Assembly: GCA_022799755.1 (NCBI GenBank)
Contig: JAAWOU010000018.1
Location: 1 to 51,010 of the forward strand
Direction of reading: 5' to 3'
Length of the DNA: 51,010 nt
Origin: Lachnospiraceae bacterium
GTDB lineage: Bacteria > Bacillota > Clostridia > Lachnospirales > Lachnospiraceae
Shown piece by piece: positions 8,912-18,214 of the stretch. Positions within the stretch are counted from its first letter, which is position 1, and each line of letters starts with the position of its first letter. The translations under genes and the position numbers were made by a program. The notes below the pieces were generated by a model. The model was given only the letters and a program-made list of their open reading frames with translations. It was not told the origin of the DNA and did not search any database.

Positions 8912-10288
8912 TTAAACCGCTTTTTCTTTCCACTTCCCCCTCTTATAGAAGAAGAACGTAATCAGCGCGCCTGCCACCCAGGAACTCAGCAGAGAGATAA
9001 AGATACACTCCTGTCTTCCGCCGGGATATTCCGCCGATCTGGTCAGCCAGGCGATTCCGTAGGCTACCGGCACACGTATAAGAATTGTCGTAATAATGGA
9101 AATCCACATGGGCGTCACCGTATCTCCCGCGCCGCGCATGACGCCGGACAGGCTCTGGGTCACTGCCATGGCGATATAGCCCACGGCCAAAATTCCCATC
9201 ATATCCCGGCTTAAGTCTACCAATTCCGGAGTCTTGGTGAATATCCCCATCAGCGCCTTGCCGAATATCAAAATCAGGGAGGTCAGAATGGCGGACACTC
9301 CCATGGCAATGAATGTCCCCTGCTTGGCGCCTTTCTCCACTCTGTCATACATTCTGGCCCCCACGTTCTGACCCGCATATGTAGTCATGGCCGTGCCGAA
9401 AGAGAAGTTCGGCATCATGGCGAAGCCGTCCACGCGCATGATAATTACATTGGCCGCAATGAACATTTCCCCGAAGCTGTTGGTCAGGGACTGCACCACG
9501 ATCATGGCCATGGAGAAGATGGCCTGGGTGATGCCGGAGGGCAGTCCCAGCTGAATGATTTTCAGGGCATGCTGCTTCTGCAGCTTCAGATAAGCCGGCT
9601 TCATGTCAAACAGCTCCACCATCCGCCTAAGCCGCAGAAAACAGAGCAGTGCGGAAATCAGCTGGGCGATCACCGTTGCCAGGGCCACGCCGCTGACGCC
9701 CATATCCAGCTTTGCCACGAACACCAAATCCAGCACAATGTTAATCACCGTGGATACCAACAGATAGGCCAGGGCCGCCATGGAGTCCCCCAGCCCCCTG
9801 AGGATCCCGCTCAATATGTTATAAAATGCCAGACCTGCGGAGCCGATGAACAAAATCAACAGGTATGACTGGCACCAGTCAATGATGGACTCCGGCGTGT
9901 CGAGAAGTTCCAGCAGCGGCCTGGACACAAGGGAGGCCACCACCATCACGAACACCGTGGCCGCAGCCGTAAGCGTAATGCAGTTCCCGATGGTAACGGA
10001 CAGCTTCTCCCGCTCTTTCGCCCCGAAATACTGGGACACGATGATGCCTGCGCCTACACTGATTCCCACGAACAGCACCAGCAGCAAATTCAAGATAGGT
10101 CCCGCGCTGCCCACCGCAGCCAGCGCATTGTCCCCCACGTAATTGCCCACCACCACGCTGTCCACTGTATTGTAGAGCTGCTGGGCAATGTTTCCGATCA
10201 GCATGGGCACTGTAAAGAACACGATTTTCCTCCAGGGCGAGCCCTCTGTCATGTCCACGGGCTCAAAAAACTTCTTCAACATTTCCAT
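8912..10288 (-). CDS. MATE family efflux transporter (second copy)
   Basis: A 458-residue polytopic antiporter. The N-terminus has the family hallmarks TVPMLIGNIAQQLYNTVDSV followed by GNYVG, and twelve hydrophobic helices follow. It differs clearly from the first MATE of the window and belongs to the VMAT/NorM-like branch common in Clostridia. GAGGTG precedes the ATG. It appears to be monocistronic with its own promoter at 10320-10348. Substrate unknown; drug or metabolite export by proton or sodium antiport is the family role. Confidence 0.93.
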   Translation of the reverse strand: MEMLKKFFEPVDMTEGSPWRKIVFFTVPMLIGNIAQQLYNTVDSVVVGNYVGDNALAAVGSAGPILNLLLVLFVGISVGAGIIVSQYFGAKEREKLSVTIGNCITLTAAATVFVMVVASLVSRPLLELLDTPESIIDWCQSYLLILFIGSAGLAFYNILSGILRGLGDSMAALAYLLVSTVINIVLDLVFVAKLDMGVSGVALATVIAQLISALLCFLRLRRMVELFDMKPAYLKLQKQHALKIIQLGLPSGITQAIFSMAMIVVQSLTNSFGEMFIAANVIIMRVDGFAMMPNFSFGTAMTTYAGQNVGARMYDRVEKGAKQGTFIAMGVSAILTSLILIFGKALMGIFTKTPELVDLSRDMMGILAVGYIAMAVTQSLSGVMRGAGDTVTPMWISIITTILIRVPVAYGIAWLTRSAEYPGGRQECIFISLLSSWVAGALITFFFYKRGKWKEKAV

Positions 10289-10319
10289 TCTTTTTCACCT
10301 CTGCGTTTATTTACCGTCC

Positions 10320-10348
10320 ATTATACATTGCCTGGCCCAATCTGTCAC
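10320..10348 (-). promoter_or_regulatory. Promoter of the second MATE gene
   Basis: Minus strand: -10 TATAAT (10320-10325), 17-bp spacer, weak -35 GTGACA (10343-10348). Confidence 0.6.
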
Positions 10349-10419
10349 TTATTTCTTTTATCCAAAAAACGAATCCTTTCCATAGCTATTCTCAGCATTT
10401 TGCGCCATTCCGACTATCC

Positions 10420-12024
10420 TCACACCACCGCCTCCACGATTTCTTTCTCGCCAACCGCGATGGTCTTCACGCCAATCTCTTTCTTCTTATTAAAATTGAA
10501 GCTGAGCATATACCCCTTTTTTTGATGAAAGTAATCCAAGTATCCGACAATCTGATCTTCTCCTCTTTCATTGTACTCATTCCCACGCCAAATCTTCATT
10601 TCCACAATGAACTGCTCGCCGCGATAATCCACCACCAAATCCGTCCGGCCTGCATCCCGGGTCTGGGCTTCCATGTAGTAATTCCCTGTGCCATTGATAA
10701 TTGGCCTCAGATAAAGGAGAAAGAATTTCCGACCGTACTTCTCGATGAATCTCTCATCATTCTCTCCATAGATTTCATGGAAATGCTCCACAAACTTCTC
10801 CAGCACGCGCTTCATGTTCAATCTGCCGCTCTGGATAAAGCGAGGCTTGTCATACTCGCTGCACTGAAATGAATTGCTTTTTATTGCCTCCTCTGTGATA
10901 AACAGATTCAACAGCCGCATCTCAAAGACACGGTTGGCAATTACGACCCGACCATCTTTTTCTCTCAGGAAACCAAACATAATCCCCAGGTTGATGGGCT
11001 TGATATCCGGACTGAATGACAGCTCTTTCCCCTCATACATAATCTGTTCCATCATATCCCTGAGTTCAGGGTACTGGTCAAGCTGCCTCACCATGCTATC
11101 AAACAATGGGAGCTTCCTTTTCAGCAGAATTTTCACCGCTTCCCCTATTCCCTCTCCTGACCAGATTTTCCTGCAGGTATCTCCATTGCCTGTAAAACTT
11201 TCATCCTCCGGCAGTTGTTCATCCAGAATCTTGCAGATTGCGGATACCAGATATGGGTAACCGGAGGTATATTGGTATATCTGCTCCGCCATCGCCGCTG
11301 TATCCATGCCCGTATGACAGTCTACTTCATATTCCTGAAGCATGCCCTCAATCTGAGTCGCAGAAAAGTCCATCTTAACGTTGAATTCCGCCGCTATGTT
11401 CCACGGGCTGTTATACTGATGTTCCGCCTTCGGGCGTATTTTCAGCTTGAGATTTTTAATGTCATAAACACCTGCAAGGATGACTGAATGAAAGGCAGGA
11501 CTTTGCTCACGATCAATATAATATCCTCTTAGCTGTGCCAGAAAATCCACAAAGACCTGATTGTTGGCAGCGCTGTCCACTTCATCTATCATCAGAACCA
11601 CCGGTTTCTTCGCTGTACGGCAGAGCCTGCTCATCTCTCGGAATAAAACGTCCAACGAGGGATTTTGTACCTTTTGTAAGGATACCAGGCTACCCACTGC
11701 TTCCGCATCCATGTCTTCCGCTTCTGAACCGGACAGCAGTTTTTCCAGATATGCGGCAAACTTTACTACAAATGTCTGTTCACTAGCAAAGTTTGCAGTG
11801 CTCATCAGCTGAAAATCCATAGCAATTACCGCATAATCATCCCTCAGGTACTCTGTCAGGAGCCGCAGTGTTGTAGTCTTACCGTACTGCCTTCCCCGGT
11901 TAATCACAAAGTATTTCCCTCTGTCTACATACAGCCGCTTTATCTGATTCAGTCTGTCATCAAGCCGTACCATATAATGAATTCCTGGCTTGCAGCATCC
12001 CTCTGTGTTAAAATAGCGTTTCAT
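10420..12024 (-). CDS. AAA-like ATPase fused to a PD-(D/E)XK nuclease-like domain
   Basis: A 534-residue protein of unknown role. The N-terminal P-loop NTPase has Walker A GRQYGKTT (residues 44-51) and Walker B VVLMIDEVDSA (about 140-150), of the AAA-like type that pairs with winged-helix and nuclease modules. The C-terminal 120 residues carry the restriction-endonuclease core DLVVDYRGEQFIVEMKIW, with the Asp and the E-x-K triad intact. Such fusions (AAA-like plus PDDEXK_9-like) occur in many copies in gut Clostridia and Bacteroidetes; the function is not established, and defence or selfish-element roles are guesses. Base composition is more AT-rich than its neighbours, consistent with acquisition. 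The ATG follows a purine-rich GAGGGGGACAG stretch. Confidence 0.85.
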   Translation of the reverse strand: MKRYFNTEGCCKPGIHYMVRLDDRLNQIKRLYVDRGKYFVINRGRQYGKTTTLRLLTEYLRDDYAVIAMDFQLMSTANFASEQTFVVKFAAYLEKLLSGSEAEDMDAEAVGSLVSLQKVQNPSLDVLFREMSRLCRTAKKPVVLMIDEVDSAANNQVFVDFLAQLRGYYIDREQSPAFHSVILAGVYDIKNLKLKIRPKAEHQYNSPWNIAAEFNVKMDFSATQIEGMLQEYEVDCHTGMDTAAMAEQIYQYTSGYPYLVSAICKILDEQLPEDESFTGNGDTCRKIWSGEGIGEAVKILLKRKLPLFDSMVRQLDQYPELRDMMEQIMYEGKELSFSPDIKPINLGIMFGFLREKDGRVVIANRVFEMRLLNLFITEEAIKSNSFQCSEYDKPRFIQSGRLNMKRVLEKFVEHFHEIYGENDERFIEKYGRKFFLLYLRPIINGTGNYYMEAQTRDAGRTDLVVDYRGEQFIVEMKIWRGNEYNERGEDQIVGYLDYFHQKKGYMLSFNFNKKKEIGVKTIAVGEKEIVEAVV

Positions 12025-12139
12025 CCCACTGTCCCCCTCTTGCCATATCCGGACATCCTGGTTTCGATTTCTGTGACTGCTACGGTATCAATATTTTACC
12101 ATCCAATCTAAGAAATGTAAAGGACTGTGGCACCTAAGC

Positions 12140-12565
12140 CTAACCCAGCACGTCTATAATCCGGATCTCCACGCCCCAGTCCCGGCCCTGGACTTCCGAG
12201 CGGAATTGCCCCCGGCACAGGTATTCTCCCAGCGCAGGGCTGTCGGTGATGAAGCGGGGGCAGGCGTGGAAGAACGGGTCGCCCTTGTTGGCAATGGTAA
12301 AATACCCGTTATTCTCCACGAACAGATAGCAATCCGTTCCGGCGCTGTCCTTTCCCCGGAACATGTACTTGGCGCACATGTTCCGGCTCCCCGCCACGTT
12401 CTCCACCTGTACGTCCGCCGCCCCCGGCAGGATTTCCCCCGTGAAGAGGTCGGACTCCACCTTGCCCGTAAAGGGGATGATGGTCACGGCCCCGTAGGGG
12501 CCTGACATATTGGAGACCTGGGAATTGTCCGCAAAAATCCGGAATGTCATTATCAATTTTTCCAT
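12140..12565 (-). CDS. DUF3237-like small beta-rich protein
   Basis: A 141-residue protein. The pattern of an IPFTGKVES strand, then GEILPGAADVQ, an ARG-like AKYMFRGKDS and a GYFTIANKG stretch resembles the DUF3237 barrel family. I chose the ATG at 12565, preceded by AAAAAGGAGAAA; the longer frame (to 12619) begins in a region without a good site. No signal peptide, so cytoplasmic. It is 61 bp downstream of an acetyltransferase on the same strand. Function unknown. Confidence 0.7.
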   Translation of the reverse strand: MEKLIMTFRIFADNSQVSNMSGPYGAVTIIPFTGKVESDLFTGEILPGAADVQVENVAGSRNMCAKYMFRGKDSAGTDCYLFVENNGYFTIANKGDPFFHACPRFITDSPALGEYLCRGQFRSEVQGRDWGVEIRIIDVLG

Positions 12566-12626
12566 GTTTTTCTCCTTTTTCTTAGAAGTGCCTGAAAGTG
12601 TTCCGACTGCATAAACCACGTTCTGG

Positions 12627-13043
12627 CTAAAACCACTTACAAGGAATGGTCAAAAAAGAATCCTTATTTTCTTTAAAACCGATTTTTTCATAAAATCCCT
12701 TTGCCATATCAGTCTGCACTAGCCATTCTGAATTTTCACACGCATTTATGCATCTTCGTACCAGTTCTTTACCGATTCCTTTCTGTTGGTACTCCGGCAT
12801 AACAGCTAAATCATAAATGACTGAGCGAAAATGTAAATCGCTCAAAGCTCTTACACATCCTACTAAGCGTCCATCCATCCATGCAGAGAAAACAAATGTG
12901 GAATTCAGAAATCCTACATTAAAATGATCTATCATGGCTTGTGTCGTTTTATCCTCTGCCGCCCAGCCCACTGCAAGAAATAATTGGTATAGCTCCTTAC
13001 AAGGTAAGTCTTTTTGATCCCTATATTCAATCTGCACTTTCAT
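12627..13043 (-). CDS. GNAT family N-acetyltransferase
   Basis: A 138-residue single-domain acetyltransferase. The acetyl-CoA binding motif A is visible as YDLAVMPEYQQKGIGKELV (the Q-x-x-G-I-G core), and the C-terminal FYEKIGF motif is typical. The gene is visibly more AT-rich than the flanking sequence, hinting at recent acquisition. It lies between a flavin oxidoreductase pseudogene upstream and the DUF3237-like gene downstream. Substrate unknown; small amines or aminoacyl groups are usual for this size class. Confidence 0.88.
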   Translation of the reverse strand: MKVQIEYRDQKDLPCKELYQLFLAVGWAAEDKTTQAMIDHFNVGFLNSTFVFSAWMDGRLVGCVRALSDLHFRSVIYDLAVMPEYQQKGIGKELVRRCINACENSEWLVQTDMAKGFYEKIGFKENKDSFLTIPCKWF

Positions 13044-13115
13044 TCTCCCTCACAACTTGCCATCTATTTATCCTGAAATCTTATTCTCTCAAAAAGGGAA
13101 TCTTTGTTTCGCGCC

Positions 13116-13997
13116 TCAGATATCCAGGGCAGCGTGATATCCCCAGTACACGGCGTTGGTAATGGTGGAGACTCTGGACGCGTCTCCGATCACCGCCACA
13201 TAGGGCGCGGCGTCCCGTAAATCTTCCACTGCGTCCGTCCGGGACCGCTGCCCCAAAGCGCAGATTACCGAAGTTCCGGGCACAAACTGCCTGTTCCCGA
13301 ACTCGTCCGGGCACCATACGCCCTCCGCAGTCACCTCCAGCCCACGGTAATTCGTATGTACGGTCACGTATTTTTCGATTTCCTTTAACAACAGGGGACG
13401 ATGCCTTACATTTGCATCCGGCGCAAGGGCATCCCGCATCTCCACCAGGTGCACGGTCTTCCCCTCCATGCCTAAGTGGATGGCGCACTCGCAGCCCGCC
13501 CGCTTGGCCACCCCCGCCGCGTTGCCGTAGGCCGCCACGATGTCCTGAATCCTCTCCTCCGTCAGCGCTTTCACCTCCACACCGTCCGGGCGTATCGTGT
13601 CGGAGGGGCCCCACTGGTTCATGCCGTGCTGCCTGTTTTTATCCGTCATGCAGGTCCCGGCGTACATGCCGGAGTGGGAAAGCTCCAGGCTGGGGATGGC
13701 TCCGTGCCGCCTGATGGCATCCGCGGCGTAGGTGGCCGAGGCCAGAGAGTTCAGGATGGCCGTGTCCAGGTGGTAGGCATGGGAGCCGTCCGTCTCCGGA
13801 TGCACCATTCACTCGCTGACCGTCACCGCCCCCGCGCCGCCCTTGGCCCGCAGCTCATAGAAAGCCCTGGACATGGGGCCGATGCAGCCGTCATTGGTGA
13901 TGTCCGTGCCTCCCATGGGGGCGGAGAACATGCGGTTGCGGAATGTGACGTTTCCTATTCTGATAGGACTGGTGAGATGCTTGAACTTTCTGTCCAT
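13116..13997 (-). pseudogene. NADH:flavin oxidoreductase (2,4-dienoyl-CoA reductase-like), internally deleted
   Basis: Remnant of an Old-Yellow-Enzyme/FAD fusion of roughly 640-660 residues. The 5' part (MDRKFKHLTSPIRIGN to GAVTVSE) stops at TGA (13809-13811), at a position where I recall Cys in relatives. The frame continues from the next codon (VHPETDGSHAYHL, LELSHSGMYAG). After ...AGVAKRAG it jumps directly to CECAIHLGMEGKTVHLVE, which belongs to the C-terminal NAD(P)-binding half, and runs to the normal end. About 350 residues, including the barrel active site, the Fe-S cysteines and the first dinucleotide fold, are missing with the frame kept. Not expected to be functional. Part of a decaying segment with neighbouring MATE and GH78 remnants. 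Confidence 0.85.
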
Positions 13998-14061
13998 CGT
14001 TTTCTTTCCTCCTCTTCTCCTCTTTCCGTTTTTCTCTCTTCTAATTCCTTATTATATCCTA

Positions 14062-14229
14062 TCATATTTCCGTCTTTTTTTCATGTCTCCAGAAATAAAT
14101 AAGGCAGACAATCACGGAGAACAGCGAAGCCGCCGGTGCCGCGAATCCCATGGGGAGCCGGGAATCCTGACTGATTTTGCTCATGAGCCAGGTCACCGGG
14201 ATGCGAATCAGGAACGTGGCGGTCTCCGC
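14062..14229 (-). pseudogene. C-terminal remnant of a MATE transporter
   Basis: About 55 codons in one frame read TFLIRIPVTWLMSKISQ, then a last helix ASLFSVIVCLIYFWRH and a stop at 14062-14064. This is the typical end of MATE proteins (the RIPV-W helix followed by the final helix). No start and no upstream MATE sequence exist; the frame is entered directly after a TGA ending an unrelated tail. It is therefore a truncated relic. Confidence 0.7.
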
Positions 14230-14340
14230 TCAGTCCTCGTAGAAATGCAGCTTCTCCCACAGCGCCATCAGCTCCACGCGCTCGGGCAGCTTCTCTGTCC
14301 TGACATCCCTGTCATAAATCCGCACTGGTTCCGCCGGACT
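14230..14340 (-). pseudogene. Orphan C-terminal coding remnant
   Basis: A 36-codon stretch reading ...VRIYDRDVRTEKLPERVE and ending LWEKLHFYED-stop (TGA 14230-14232) has protein-like composition but no start. It emerges from the minisatellite and abuts the MATE relic in the same frame. I do not recognise the family. It may be the 3' end of a gene whose body was lost when the repeat expanded or a deletion occurred. Confidence 0.4.
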
Positions 14341-14545
14341 TTATGGCTCCCGTCCGATTTTATGGCTCCCGCCCCATTTTATGGATACTGCCGAATTTTA
14401 TGGTTCCTGCCGGCTTTATGGCTCCGCCCCATTTTATGGTTCCTGCCGGCTTTATGGCTCCCGCCCCATTTTATGGTTCCTGCCGGCTTTATGGCTCCCG
14501 CCCCATTTTATAGTTCCTGCCGAATTTTATGGGGCTTGCCGGATA
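14340..14545. repeat. Eleven-copy minisatellite of about 18.5 bp with two alternating unit types
   Basis: TTTATGG (once TTTATAG) begins units at 14340, 14360, 14378, 14397, 14415, 14432, 14451, 14469, 14488, 14506 and 14525. Units alternate between a CTCCCGCCCCAT type (19 bp) and a TTCCTGCCGGC type (18 bp), giving a 37-bp higher-order repeat in the middle. The unit lengths shift the reading frame, so it is not coding. In RNA of the minus strand CCATAAAATGG can form a 4-bp hairpin. It lies between the rhamnosidase pseudogene and the relics; the 467-bp gap 14100-14566 contains only these items. Confidence 0.8.
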
Positions 14546-14566
14546 AAGTCCCCGCAGAAACCGCTG

Positions 14567-16840
14567 TCAGAACGTCTGTGAGTCTATAATCACATTCTTG
14601 CCTGTTTTCAGTTCGACTGCCTCTCCGTCCGCTTTCACGAACCGTCCTGTGAGGCCCTCCGGCAGCGCCATTTCATACCGCATCCAGCTTTCCTCCGGCT
14701 CATAGCAGAACGTGACGTCTCCGTACTCGGTGATCATCCTCCCTTCCAGATCGGGCACATAGTCCATATGGGGACGAATCTCCACCCTGTCCGGGCGGCC
14801 CTGTTCCCTGCGCATGCCCGCCATAACCGCAATCAGCTCATACATGGGCAGGGCGCTCCAGGCATGGCACTCGCTCCTGGAATTGGACGGCGTCTCCGGA
14901 CATGTGGTACAATGCTCCTCCAGGAGCCTGATCCACCAATCCATCTGCTGCCTGGTAAGCCCATAGCAGCCCGCCTCCTCGCAGGCCCGGAACAGCTCAT
15001 AGCAGGTGGAGAAATAGCAGCGCAGCACGTCCTTTTCCTCGAAAGTCCTGCGCATCAGCTCCGCCGCCTCCTCTTTGGGCAGTATGCCGTTCAACACCGC
15101 CCAGCTCTGGGCATGCTGGGAGAACTCCCTGTATTCCGGGCCCTCTCTGTACATTCCCCTGGCGGCGTCCCAGCACAGCTCCCGGATCCGGTTCGCGATG
15201 CTCCTCTGCCTGTCCCTGTACTCCCCGGCAATGCTCTCGCGCCCTGTGGCCTCGTTGATTTCGGCTCCATCCAAAAGCGCCTTGCCATACATCAAATTGA
15301 TGATAGTGGACGGTCCCTTTGACACCGCAGCAGGCCGCCCCGCGGAGTTCTGCCAGGCCTCCTGCCAGTCCACGAAATCCCAATATCCCAGGTTCTCCAC
15401 CAGCCCCAGGGCGCCGATATGCCTGTCATAGTATTCCAGTATCATGTCCGCGTCCGCCCTGTAAAGCTTCAGCACCTCCTTATCCCCGATACGCCTATAA
15501 TATTCCGCCAGCATGAAGATATAGTGCAGGGAGAATGTGGAGATGATCTGCTTGGGGTTGCTGGGGGCCCGGCCCTGAATCAGGCCCATGGGCAGCATGG
15601 AATCATGGAAGTCCTGCAGGGCCTTGCAGGCCAGCTTGGTGTCCACGCTGCACACATAGGTAAAGAGGGCCTGGAGCCTGGTGTCCATGGGATACTGCAT
15701 CTGCTCCCAGAAAGGGCAGTCCATGTATGTCTCCATCATGCAGCTTTGCAGCGTCCTGACGCACATGTCGTAGACCTGCTCCCCCCAGGTAACACCGGAT
15801 TTCACATAAGAGCCCGGGTTCAGGGGATAGCCGGTCTTTCGAAGCCGGGGCCTGCGGAAACGCACCGGCTCTTTCGCCGCTCTGATCTCTATCTGCAAAA
15901 AGCGCATGGTCCGATACCAGAAAGGCTCATATAAAAGCTTCTCTCCGTTTAAGACAATGCTGTCTACTTGTCCGTTCTTCCCGATCTCCCCATGGAGATA
16001 GTCGTCCCGCTTCACCTCGTCAATCCCTTTGGTGAATTTCTCAAAATAGGTAAAGATAAGCTCCGCGTCCCTGCCGCCCTCTGTCTCGTAGCGCATATAG
16101 GCATTGGTCACCGCCCCGGCGTCGAACAGCAGCCTGCAGAACTGCCCCGGCTCCACCGTCACATAGTCGCTGTCCCCCATCACGGCCTCGCCCAGCTCCT
16201 TTTCCAGGGTATCCGGACGCTCGTACAGCAGCGGAATCGGGCGCTCCTCCATCATAAAGGTCTTCAGGATGCCGAAATGCATCTCGAATCCGCTCTTCAC
16301 CATGTCCAGCTTTTCGCCCTCCCGCCAGCTGGAAGCATCAAAATCGGCCAGTTTCCAGTCGCCGAACGTGCGCCTGTAGTCGATTTTCTCCGTCAGGGCT
16401 CCCATGTTCCCGTTTACCACCGGTTCCTTTGTCAGGTACCAGGTATTGTCCAGCTCTGGGCAGCCCCAGCCACAATGCCTCATTCCACATACCCTGCTCC
16501 TCCTTCTGTTCCATGCAGCGCAAGCTCCTCTTCCCGCTGCGGATTCCCTATCCGCCTGGGGGACACAATGCCATCCCGCCAGGCAGAATACCTGTGACCT
16601 CGCATGCAATCTTCTTCCGGCGATTGCTCCCGCCTCCCCGCCGCCACTGATACATCCAAAGCTTCTGGCGGCTTAGCAGGCGTTCTTCTCCAGCATAACG
16701 CTATATACAGGCTGCAGCAATATGACATTCTTGATTTCCCTTGGCAAAAATTGACCGGTGGCAGCAGTTCAGATATCCCTTTCCGCGAAGTCAAAATCTC
16801 GTTTCCCGGCAATCCTGCGAGACCGGCCGCCACATCCATC
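14567..16840 (-). pseudogene. GH78 alpha-L-rhamnosidase-like glycosidase, 5' end frameshifted
   Basis: Six-hairpin glycosidase of the GH78 type that would release terminal rhamnose from plant or bacterial glycans. From about 16490 to the stop at 14567 one frame is intact: WGCPELDNTWYL, GNMGAL, the catalytic-loop region DCPFWEQMQYPMDTR, the TYMDCPFW stretch and the late SECHAWSALPMYEL motif. Upstream, the expected N-terminal beta domain is found in another frame (RYSAWRDGIVSPRRIGNPQ, about 16500-16600, and weaker matches to about 16830), so at least one frameshift separates it. No start codon with a ribosome site precedes the intact frame. Hence probably a pseudogene, though a shorter protein cannot be excluded. 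No signal peptide is seen. Confidence 0.65.
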
Positions 16841-16860
16841 ATACCACAGCCATGACCGAA

Positions 16861-16889
16861 TTGTCATTCCATTTTCCATGTGTTATAAT
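16861..16889 (+). promoter_or_regulatory. Promoter of the M42 peptidase gene
   Basis: -35 TTGTCA (16861-16866), 17-bp spacer, -10 TATAAT (16884-16889), 63 bp before the start codon. Confidence 0.7.
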
Positions 16890-16952
16890 AGGCATCAGCG
16901 GACACAAAAAATTCCCTATAAAACCATATAAATTAAGAAAAGAGGACTGCTT

Positions 16953-18008
16953 ATGAACAGAGAATTCCTGAAAGATTTACTATCCACTCCCTCCGTCAGC
17001 GGCTATGAAGAGGCCATCCAGCAGAAAGTCCTGGCTTACGGCAAAGAGTTCGCCCACGCCCTGCTCACCGACCCCAGCGGCAATGCCGTCTCCATTGTGA
17101 ATCCCCATGCCGCCCACAAGGTACTGCTCTGCGGGCATATCAATGAAATCGGTTTCATTGTGACCCACATCGATGAATCGGGCCGTCTCCACCTGGCTGA
17201 GGCAGGCGGAGTCAGCCCCAGGCTGTATGTGGGCTCTCCCGTGCAGGTCTGGCATGAAAGCAGCAAGGTAAGCGGCGTCATCGCCACCTCCTCCGACCTG
17301 GTGAAAAAGGAGAAAGTAGAGGTATCCGACCTGCTGGTGGACATTGGGGCCACCTCCAGGGAGGAGGCCTCTGCCGCGGTGGCCCCAGGCGACATGGTGT
17401 GCGCGGATGTATCTGTCAGGGAGCTGATGAACGACTGCTTCACCTGCCGCGGACTGGACGACCGCACCGGGGCTTTTGTGGTGCTGGAGGCTGCCAGGGA
17501 GGCGGCAAAGCAGGGCGCTTCTATGGGCATCTATGCTGCCACCACCACAGGCGAAGAGACCACCGGCAGGGGCGCCTACCATGCTGCCGCGCGCTTAAGG
17601 CCCGATTGCTGCATCGCTGTGGACGTGACCTGGGCCAGCGATGCCCCCGGCACCAATCCGAGTGACACCGGAGAGGTGAAGCTGGGCGGCGGACCGGTGC
17701 TGTGCATGGGCTCCGCGGTGAACAAGCCCATGAACGCCCTGCTGAAGCAGGTGGCCCAGGAGCTGGACATGAAAGTCCAGTGGGAAATTGCCGGAGGCCG
17801 CACAGGCACGGACGGCGATACGGTGAACCGGGCCGACCAGGGCATTCCCATGGCGCTGGTCTCCATTCCTCTGCGCTATATGCACAGCTCCGTGGAGGTA
17901 GGCAGTTGGAAAGACATCCAGGACTGCATCAGGCTGCTGAGCTCCTTTGTGGTGCGGCTGTCTGAAGAAATGGACAGAGGCTTCGATTTCTGTCCGGTGA
18001 AGCCCTGA
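16953..18008 (+). CDS. M42 family metallo-aminopeptidase (glutamyl aminopeptidase/deblocking type)
   Basis: A 351-residue cytosolic di-zinc aminopeptidase, a family that forms tetrahedral dodecamers trimming peptides. Metal-site motifs are present in order: GHINEIG (His), CRGLDDRTG (bridging Asp), GEETTGRG (catalytic Glu then ligand Glu), AVDVTWASD (Asp) and YMHSSVE (His). The usual Asp two residues after the first His is Asn here, a second-shell change that may tune activity. AAGAGGA precedes the ATG, and a promoter stands at 16861-16889. Two hairpins follow the stop. Monocistronic. Confidence 0.92.
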   Translation: MNREFLKDLLSTPSVSGYEEAIQQKVLAYGKEFAHALLTDPSGNAVSIVNPHAAHKVLLCGHINEIGFIVTHIDESGRLHLAEAGGVSPRLYVGSPVQVWHESSKVSGVIATSSDLVKKEKVEVSDLLVDIGATSREEASAAVAPGDMVCADVSVRELMNDCFTCRGLDDRTGAFVVLEAAREAAKQGASMGIYAATTTGEETTGRGAYHAAARLRPDCCIAVDVTWASDAPGTNPSDTGEVKLGGGPVLCMGSAVNKPMNALLKQVAQELDMKVQWEIAGGRTGTDGDTVNRADQGIPMALVSIPLRYMHSSVEVGSWKDIQDCIRLLSSFVVRLSEEMDRGFDFCPVKP

Positions 18009-18045
18009 ACGGGAGGAAATCCCAGGGTTCAGCAGCCTGTCTGCC

Positions 18046-18156
18046 CCAGGTGATGCTAACATCACCTGGCATACTGTCGGCATCAAGGCGGTTCCATAGT
18101 TCACATGTACTTATAAATAGTGGGCAGACATGGATGGATGTCCAGGTCTGCCCACT
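18046..18156 (+). terminator. Two hairpins after the M42 peptidase gene
   Basis: First stem CCAGGTGAT/ATCACCTGG (18046-18069), second stem AGTGGGCAGAC/GTCTGCCCACT (18119-18129 with 18146-18156). No strong T run follows either. The convergent DUF3795-like gene ends at 18215, so these may serve both strands. Confidence 0.5.
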
Positions 18157-18214
18157 AGAATTGTTTCGGCCAATGCTGCATTCAGCATCAATGCCCTCCG
18201 CGTCCGCTATGACT

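Noticed and set aside
13809..13811. In-frame TGA at a conserved Cys of the flavin oxidoreductase as a selenocysteine codon
   Set aside because: A weak hairpin follows, but no convincing bacterial SECIS loop is seen, and the same gene has lost ~350 residues, so a simple nonsense mutation is more likely.
14340..14545. Minisatellite as a CRISPR or TIGR-like guide array
   Set aside because: Units are 18-19 bp with no unique spacers, the variable parts repeat as two types, and no Cas or Nop-domain protein is nearby.
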